Source of the DNA: Entrophospora sp. SA101
Lineage: Eukaryota > Glomeromycota > Glomeromycetes > Entrophosporales > Entrophosporaceae
NCBI GenBank assembly: GCA_958430865.1
Contig: CAUDNR010001369.1
Location: 88,415-101,169 of the forward strand
Direction of reading: 5' to 3'
Length of the DNA stretch: 12,755 nt
The stretch's first letter is position 1; each line of letters opens with the position of its first letter. Below, piece by piece: positions 7,734 through 12,755 of the stretch. The position numbers and the translations under genes were made by a program. The notes under the pieces were generated by a model. It saw nothing but the letters and a program-made list of their open reading frames with translations. It did not search any database and was not told where the DNA came from.

Positions 7734-8150
7734 GATTAACTAAATATAAAATGTTGACATTTATCAACCAAAGTGTTATCGCGTATTGTTATTTGTGTTA
7801 AAATAGAATCGGTATTGGACGACGATTATTGACAAGTATATAATAATAACTGAATAAAAAATAAATTAGAAATATTAAAAGCACAAGAAAAAGAATTACA
7901 ACAAAAAATTAAAAGAGCCGAACAGGCAGAAAATAAAAGAAAACAAAAGCTCAGGGCTAGAAAATGAAAAGAAGAACACAATAACGAATGAAAAACTTGC
8001 TCAAACTGTGGGAGTTAATTGACGAGAAATAAAAAAAATTAATTTATAGGAAAAGATGATTTAATAGAAAGGTGAGTAAAATACTATCCGTCTTTTGTAA
8101 AAGAAGAGAAGAATTTCTAGAATTGTTTTTTTCAGAAACCAACTCTAATA
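7734..8150 (+). pseudogene. Decayed coiled-coil / CxxC ORF with transition-type stops
   Basis: One plus-strand frame reads ESVLDDDY, NKLEILKAQEKELQQKIKRA, EQAENKRKQKLRARK, KTCSNCGS, GKDDLIER and VKYYPSFVKEEKNF. It is interrupted by TAA 7737, TGA 7755, 7830, 7851, 7965, 7989, 8073, TAA 8016, 8040 and TAG 8118. The frame never needs to shift, and each stop can be explained by TGG to TGA or CAA/CAG to TAA/TAG. The middle is a strong charged coiled coil followed by a CxxC pair that may be half of a zinc site. Copies A/B contain only its first codons. I do not identify the family; an N-terminal part of a mobile-element or repeat-family protein is plausible. Confidence 0.6.
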
Positions 8151-8343
8151 ATTAATCCTTATTTGTCACGTAGGTTCTGTATATAATATTACCAATTTGG
8201 CAAATTAAATTGTTACAAAATTTTATTGCATAATTGTTTTTCGAGTTGTTGATCTTGATAATTAGTTTTGACAATCTAAATTTCACTTGTAATTAATCGT
8301 CACGGATAAATTACAAAAACACTATTCGTCGTCGTACGCGACA
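8151..8343. other. Non-coding stretch before the MITE
   Basis: No gene, RNA or repeat was recognised here. Base composition becomes slightly less AT-rich around 8325-8345 (CGTCGTCGTACGCGAC). Confidence 0.4.
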
Positions 8344-8345
8344 TA
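8344..8345. other. MITE target-site duplication, left TA
   Basis: This TA lies immediately before the CAGT terminus of the palindromic element and is matched by the TA at 8487-8488. Confidence 0.85.
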
Positions 8346-8486
8346 CAGTCAAACCTTGTCATAACGGATTTCGATCTAGTACAAATTTAGAAGGTATCTG
8401 CAGAAATATTGTATTTGATTGGATATTTCTGTAGATACCTTCTAAATTTGTACTAGATCGAAATCCGTTATGACAAGGTTTGACTG
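8346..8486. mobile_element. Pogo/Tc1-mariner-type MITE (141 bp palindrome)
   Basis: The element starts CAGTCAAACCTTGTCATAAC and ends with its reverse complement. Arms 8346-8409 and 8423-8486 pair over 64 bp with one mismatch (G at 8400), separated by a 13-bp loop. TA dinucleotides at 8344-8345 and 8487-8488 form the target-site duplication. The CAGT terminus, the TATAAC/CATAAC-like interior of the repeat and the TA target are typical of pogo/Tigger-like members of the Tc1-mariner superfamily. It encodes nothing, so it would be moved in trans. The near-perfect arms imply recent activity. It sits 9 bp (8489-8497) before the start of the visible A/B homology. Confidence 0.92.
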
Positions 8487-8488
8487 TA
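8487..8488. other. MITE target-site duplication, right TA
   Basis: This TA lies immediately after the ACTG terminus of the palindromic element and duplicates the TA at 8344-8345. Confidence 0.85.
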
Positions 8489-8594
8489 AACCGTTTCCCA
8501 ATGCATGCGTACTACATATTTGTTTGTATCTAATATCCAGAATTCGATATATTTAATAAACAGCAATTAGATTGTTGAATTAGAATTCTATTTT

Positions 8595-9027
8595 TTAAAA
8601 AAGTTTTTGAAGACCCTTACGCACGATGCCATTGGTTACTATATCATTATGGACTGATTTTAATCGCGATTTTAATGTTTTTAATTTTTTTTTACTTTGC
8701 CTTATCATTTGAACAACTGTGTAAAATGGTCTTTCTAGGAAACTTCGGCGATCTGTAAGCACGCTTTATGGTACGATTTACAATAAATAATGTGGCTCTT
8801 TTAAAAAGCGACAAAGGTTTTCTGAGTTCCTTTTTTATTTACTTTCTTTTAACATCCGTACGTTTATAACTAGTCGTTTTTTCTTCTCTCAAAAACGCCA
8901 ATAAGGTTTTGCTTAGTAAAGAAGCAAAGGTTTGTTTTAAGTTTTTGTAAGTGTAAACGTTTCGTTTACGTTTTGTAAATGTGTTTAAGTGTTTAAGTAT
9001 AAACGTAAGAACTAATAACTTTATCAA
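8595..9027 (-). pseudogene. Truncated kinase 5' end plus upstream coding remnant (repeat copy B)
   Basis: Same content as 98-530. A 37-codon kinase-start remnant begins at ATG 8708 and ends at 8595, and the 62-residue frame lies at 8839-9027. It is identical to copy A in protein sequence where compared, apart from one codon changed by the 8763 SNP (CGT here, TGT in A, in the FIVNRTIK segment). It lacks the kinase domain. Confidence 0.75.
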
Positions 9028-9091
9028 ATTTTTTTAGAGTGCGAACGTAAAAGTGTAAAGTGTTGACGCGGTTGTTATCGATCAACCAAAC

Positions 9092-9160
9092 ATGAAGTGC
9101 TGACATTTATTAACCAAGTCGATACCGCGTATTGTTATTTATGTCAAAACAATTGATTGA
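9092..9160 (+). pseudogene. Plus-strand ORF remnant, repeat copy B
   Basis: Identical to 595-663: ATG followed three codons later by TGA. It is the first codons of the family whose longer decayed member lies at 7734-8150. Confidence 0.45.
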
Positions 9161-10937
9161 TTTTTTAAAAAAAAAGATTATTATATTTATATAATATCTG
9201 TGCGTTTTCTTTATATCACGTTCGTTGTTCAGATAATTTTTCATGTAACAACAGCCAATCAATTAGCTGGGTATTTTTAAAATAGTAATGAATAATAGTA
9301 ATAATCATATGAAAATTAAAATATGATGATGTGAATAGTATCAAAAAAGGAAATCAAATTAAACTTTTTGAAGTATTACGTGGTTCACACGTCGGACTTT
9401 AAAACCACCATTAAAACCGAGAGTAATAGTAAACTGCGTGATAAAACGAAAACGCCGCTTTAATTTAAATCTTTGTTGCAAGCTATACATTGTCGGCTAA
9501 ATACAAGAGTAAAGTGAGATACAATTAAATTGATTTACTACCTATTGAAATCTTTGTAATTATAATTTATTGTCATATATTTGCTTTAATGTTATTAACT
9601 ATTATTATTAATATAGTTTATTGAAAGATATTATAAGAGTTGATTCATTCATTATCTAAAAGAAGTTTTATTAAATCATCAAACATTTTTGTAAATAATA
9701 TTTTTTAAATAAGCTCAAAATGTCACTAATCGATTACCTTTGTTAGAAAAATTGTTCCGCCACATTATTGTAAAAATTTTTTGTTAACAAAGTCAAGATT
9801 CGAAGGTTTCTTTTAATATAAAAAAAATTTCTTTTGTCTTGTGCAATGAGTATATTTCTATAATAATGATAATAATAACGAACAGAGAATCTATTATTAT
9901 AATATTATTATTAATTTATAAATGGGACATATAAATTGGGCTTAAATTTTCAGTCTAAACAAGTTCCGTTATGGAAAGATCCATTATAGAGAAGAGTAAA
10001 CTATAGAAGTTGGCTTTTTGTATCAATAATCAATAAAACCTGTTGTAAATTATAGTACCGTAAGCACAAATATTTTTATAAAAATAAATATGAAATATAT
10101 GATGTTATAATTATAGATTTATTGTTTATGAAATATATTAATATGGTATATGGTATTATTATTTTATGAACAAGAAGAAAAGAAATCAGTACTAAAAAAA
10201 AATTATAAAACAAATTCAATAAAGATCGAATAATAATGTTTTAATTAACATATTTAAAAGAACTTTGGATGGATTAAAGATTTATTTTTTCCGATGCAAT
10301 TGTATTTGTTACTTTACGAATTATTATTACTTTGAAATTCAAATCGTTCTTTGTGGATTTTTTTATGAAGATCTCGATTTTTTTTCACAATAAATTACTG
10401 TTATTGGCCTCATTGTTAGTATTAGCGTTACTATTATTATGTTATTGTTATTATTATTAGTTTATATTTTGATAACATATTTATCCGTTTTTCTATTTAT
10501 GATTGTTTCTACTGCCTTCATCAATTTAACATTTCTTGCACTTTATCATCATCGCTGATATTTTTGTTTCTTTGTTTTAATAGTTCATTGTTTGTCATAT
10601 GAATCTTTTATGGATGATTGGCTTGTCTTTTTTTTTTGAGTTTACTCTATCATTTGATAAAGTTTCAATTGAATTCTATATTGTTTACAATTATATTTAT
10701 TTTTTTTGTATAATCAACTTTTTAATAGATTGATAATGAAGAATTATTATTATTTTTTGATAATAAATAACAACAAATTATCATCTATTTATTCACTATT
10801 TTAATAATAAAAGAGAGCATTATATAAAGCTTAATATCTTCCTTATTTACGCAATTATCCATTTTCGCTTATACCTTATATAGAAGAATTACACAATAAC
10901 TTGTACCACCAGAAAGATAAATGATACATTATTATTT
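9161..10937. other. AT-rich repeat interior with no supportable gene (copy B)
   Basis: Same as 664-2385 with the differences listed for copy B. No coding frame, RNA gene or terminal structure was recognised. Confidence 0.6.
10436..10502. repeat. ATT-rich segment specific to copy B
   Basis: These 67 bp, beginning with ATT/GTT trinucleotide runs, replace a 20-bp segment in copy A (1931-1950). The junctions are sharp: both copies share the sequence ending CGTTACTATT on the left and beginning TTGTTTCTAC on the right. Confidence 0.8.
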
Positions 10938-11422
10938 TTAGAATATCGCCAAAATTGATGGTATTTGTGTGTGATTAAATATTTGAACCATTTCTTCATC
11001 CGTTAAAGGATCAATTCCATTGTACAATGATCTAGCTTTATATACACAATAATGCAGCAATAACCTTTTGTTAACAAATCAATAACAGGTTGTGTATCAT
11101 TAACAAGCTCTTTCAAATCAACTATACCATAATCGTGTGTTTTTTGCTGTATTTGTGGTTTTGATACATTAGCTAGCATATTTGATGACTGTACCTTCAG
11201 GAGATTGTTCAAATTTATCTCTAACAGAAATAAAATTTATTAATATAAATTTGTTATTAAATTTAATATATAATCAGTAGAATGTGTATTATGTTCCTAT
11301 TATTAATAAAATTACTTGATATATTTATCAAGAGGGAGAGAAACTAACTTCTAAATGTGTCAAGAATTCTTTTAATTCTTGAGTTGCAATTTCAGGATTC
11401 ATTAACATTGAAAAGGAGGATT
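10938..11422 (-). pseudogene. 3' part of an unidentified gene spanning the copy B border
   Basis: An exon-like segment 11349-11422 (FSMLMNPEIATQELKEF, LTHLE) follows a possible acceptor (TAATAAAAG). An intron 11219-11348 (GTTAGT...TGTTAGAG, 130 bp) joins it in phase to 11218 onward: INLNNLLKVQSSNMLANVS, QQKTHDYGIVDLKELVND, QPVIDLLTKGYCC. Near 11035-11045 a TA-repeat shifts the frame. After it the reading is KARSLYNGIDPLTDEEMVQI, FNHTQIPSILAIF and TAA 10938-10940. Without the shift the frame ends at 11003. The family is not recognised. The shift implies a pseudogene or a sequencing/assembly error. The last 28 codons are duplicated at 2386-2470. Confidence 0.55.
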
Positions 11423-11519
11423 CTTTTATTATAATTAAAAGCATTAATAAGTACTTATTAAGGCAAATATAAAATAAATTGGAATTGTTTTGGAAAGGTG
11501 ACCATAAAAATGGACAATT

Positions 11520-11543
11520 ACATAAATGACATGCATAGGAATA
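11520..11543. repeat. 24-bp inverted match to 1927-1950
   Basis: The reverse complement of this segment (TATTCCTATGCATGTCATTT plus ATGT) is exactly the copy-A-specific patch and its left flank at 1927-1950. The surrounding sequence is not homologous. Confidence 0.85.
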
Positions 11544-11658
11544 AGTAATTCTTATAACACAAATATCAATCACGACCAAGTAATATTTTCAATAGCATAT
11601 ACTTTATTACTTTAATCTCATGTTTCCTATAAAATTATGTTTAATAAAAACAAGATTC

Positions 11659-12005
11659 CTACTCATTGGACTTGAATTTTTCAATGTACAGTTGTTCATG
11701 TTTATCAATCATTATTTGGGCATGCTGCAACAAAACCAGACAAAGTGAACATTGGTATTACCAAAGATTTCAGGGGTCAAATTTTAGTAATGTGATTAAT
11801 AAAATCTTCCATTTGTTATCCTCTTGATATATAGAATTACCTCTATATAAAAATAGTTAATATGAAACTCATTTACATCAGATCTACTATGGAACCCAAG
11901 AATTATAGCACCATTAGAAGTATTTTGAAGAAAGAACAAGGTGAGAAAATTGCTCCTTACATTTGCTTTTATTTGCTTTATTCGAATAGAAACCCTAACT
12001 ACTAC
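11659..12005 (-). CDS. Last two exons of an unidentified gene
   Basis: Minus-strand open frame 11841-12005 (55 codons, 5' limit uncertain) contains QNTSNGAIILGFHSRSDVNE and FHINYFYIE. A clean intron 11725-11840 follows (GTAATT...TTTTGTTGCAG, 116 bp). In phase, 11659-11724 then reads HAQIMIDKHEQLYIEKFKSN, Glu and TAG 11659-11661. Both parts are well-composed protein sequence, and the pyrimidine-rich acceptor is strong. I do not recognise the family. It may be the 3' end of a gene whose earlier exons include 12111-12388. The plus-strand frame at 11889-12038 overlaps and is treated as a shadow. Confidence 0.55.
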
Positions 12006-12110
12006 TCACAAAGAGCTTTAGAAATGTTTAACCAATAACTTAATTACAATATAAAAGAGCTATTAGTTTATTAAATTGAGCCAATGATTAACTAAAAAAT
12101 AGGATTAATT

Positions 12111-12176
12111 TTAAAAGGATATCTGATAAATATTGGCACCTTCAACATTTACTAGTAGACTTTTAGATAAAATACT
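12111..12176 (-). pseudogene. Short exon-like fragment
   Basis: The minus strand reads SILSKSLLVNVEGANIYQIS then Phe and TAA 12111-12113. It is plausible coding sequence between the better-supported fragments at 12215-12388 and 11841-12005, but too short to define alone. No family is recognised. Confidence 0.3.
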
Positions 12177-12214
12177 AAGAAAATTATTAACTTATCAGTA
12201 TGCTAATACCTTGA

Positions 12215-12388
12215 TTATTTTTTTAAAGAATAATCAGGTTCTGATACCTCATTACCCAATTTGGCATCATTTGACCAGTAAAAGAGAACCAATAGATTAT
12301 ATATAAGCAAAGAAAGATGGGACCCTAAATTAGAAACCATAACAGCTTGATAGCTTGATTGACACAGTGGTACAGTCTTGAAGTTTTT
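12215..12388 (-). pseudogene. Exon-like open frame, unknown protein
   Basis: A 57-codon minus-strand frame (FKTVPLCQSSYQAVMVSNLG, SHLSLLIYN, WSNDAKLGNEVSEPDYSLKK) ends at TAA 12215-12217. The middle is hydrophobic and could be a short membrane segment or buried strand. A possible splice acceptor (TTCAAG) precedes ACT at 12376. It may be an exon of the gene ending at 11659 or a dead fragment. It is not recognised. Confidence 0.4.
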
Positions 12389-12447
12389 TTATTGTGTATT
12401 TTGAATATAATTAATCATACATCTTTAATAAAACAAACATGACTTAG

Positions 12448-12755
12448 CTATTTAATAATTTCCTTGTATGTGAATGCCTCCATCCAACAAATATTCACAT
12501 GGTCATTAACAACATTATCTTTTTCTAATCTATTTATATAGGATTTTACATTCAAGACAACACCTTTTTTATAATATTCCAAACAATAATCACATCTATT
12601 ATTTTTCTCTCCAAAACATCTATGATGATAAGCATGGCCACATATTAACATTATACCTTCTTGTTCATCCTTTACTATAAATATTTGATTACAATAATCA
12701 CAAGTATTATTTGATGGTGTTTTAGAGCTATGATAACCAGCTGGTAAGCATTTTA
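12448..12755 (-). CDS. C-terminal part of a RING-H2-like zinc-finger protein (partial)
   Basis: The frame is open from the right edge to TAG 12448-12450; 101 residues are visible and the 5' end lies outside the window. Visible residues 18-57 show C-x2-C-x16-C-x-H-x2-H-x2-C-x7-C-x2-C (CDYC, ICGHAYHHRC, CDYC), the spacing of a RING-H2 cross-brace with eight zinc ligands. Such domains usually recruit ubiquitin-conjugating enzymes (E3 ligase role), although short cysteine-histidine tails also occur on transposon proteins. A 44-residue tail follows (VKSYINRLEKDNVVNDHVN, WMEAFTYKE). No in-frame stop or clear intron occurs in the visible part. The zinc-site call is firm; the cellular role is inference. 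Confidence 0.65.
   Translation of the reverse strand, partial: KCLPAGYHSSKTPSNNTCDYCNQIFIVKDEQEGIMLICGHAYHHRCFGEKNNRCDYCLEYYKKGVVLNVKSYINRLEKDNVVNDHVNICWMEAFTYKEIIK

Larger units (their letters stand above)
7158..7805. repeat. Third, diverged copy (C) of the repeat block 158-655 / 8655-9152
   Basis: Long recognisable matches include GATTTTAATCGCGATTTTAA (from 7160), CTTTATGGTACGATTTACAA, GAAGCAAAGGTTTGTTTTAA and CGCGTATTGTTATTTGTG. Copy C keeps about 150 bp near 7322-7490 that A/B lack. It spans the first kinase codons, the decayed upstream coding region and the start of the divergent plus-strand ORF. Its divergence from A/B is far greater than A from B, so it is an older duplication. Confidence 0.85.
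8498..11023. repeat. Long direct repeat, copy B (complete right end)
   Basis: Near-identical partner of 1-2471. Relative to copy A it has G at 8763, eight extra bases near 9916-9923, and a 67-bp ATT-rich stretch at 10436-10502 where A has 20 bp. Homology ends at 11023. At this end minus-strand coding-like sequence crosses the border into unique DNA, which suggests that this right border is the ancestral arrangement and the one at 2471 is derived. The left border may extend further, because copy A is cut by the window edge. Confidence 0.95.

Noticed and set aside
2999..8150. Alternative genetic code (TAA/TAG = Gln, TGA = Trp)
   Set aside because: The kinase uses TGG for its conserved tryptophans (for example Trp158 and the CWQ motif) and ends at TGA. 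The broken ORFs still contain normal CAA and TGG codons and also show frameshifts. Mutational decay explains the pattern.
1..11023. Giant LTR retrotransposon with 2.5-kb LTRs
   Set aside because: No TG...CA ends, no tRNA-primer-binding site after 2471, no polypurine tract before 8498, and no gag/pol motifs between them. The internal region holds an ordinary intron-bearing kinase.
11328..11579. Full 83-residue minus-strand ORF as one exon
   Set aside because: Only the last 25 residues or so look coding and join in phase to the next exon. The upstream part reads like intron sequence, with a possible acceptor at 11423-11424.
11889..12038. Plus-strand 49-codon ORF starting MEPKNYSTIRS
   Set aside because: It lies antisense to the better-supported minus-strand exon 11841-12005, which has an in-phase intron and downstream exon.

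Overview
Organism and composition. The window is very AT-rich and reads as nuclear DNA of an early-diverging fungus, most probably an arbuscular mycorrhizal fungus (Glomeromycotina, Rhizophagus or Gigaspora type). The grounds are a five-exon tyrosine-kinase-like (TKL) kinase with short GT-AG introns of 64-92 bp, sparse and decayed coding remnants, and recent repeats. This is inference from gene style; no marker gene is present.

Layout. (1) 1-2471 is copy A of a long direct repeat, cut by the left edge. (2) 2472-5270 is single-copy here and holds scattered plus-strand coding remnants with in-frame stops and frameshifts. (3) 5490-5651 is a small plus-strand ORF. (4) 5812-7237 (minus) is the only complete gene, a 367-residue kinase. 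(5) 7241-7656 (minus) is a decayed coding stretch directly upstream of, and partly in frame with, the kinase. (6) 7734-8150 (plus) is a decayed coiled-coil/zinc-finger-like ORF diverging from it. (7) 8346-8486 is a 141-bp pogo/Tc1-mariner-type MITE with a TA target-site duplication. (8) 8498-11023 is copy B of the repeat. (9) 10938-12755 (minus) holds exon-like pieces of one or more unidentified genes and, at the right edge, the C-terminal part of a RING-H2-like protein.

How the parts relate. The block at 158-655 (A) and 8655-9152 (B) has a third, older, diverged copy at about 7158-7805 (C), which is the 5' flank of the kinase. A and B still carry about 18 codons of the kinase N-terminus followed by unrelated sequence. 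They also keep a CAA codon where C has a TAA stop just before the kinase ATG. The kinase ATG therefore looks like a secondary start left after a longer N-terminal reading frame decayed. Copy C differs from A/B partly by AT-ward transitions, several in CpA/TpG context, and many stops in the decayed ORFs fit CAA to TAA or TGG to TGA.

I found no convincing new defence, CRISPR or RNA system. The notable content is a promoter/5'-exon duplication with chimeric gene structure, a fresh 2.5-kb duplication, a near-perfect palindromic MITE and a transition-biased pseudogene graveyard. All comparisons were done by eye.
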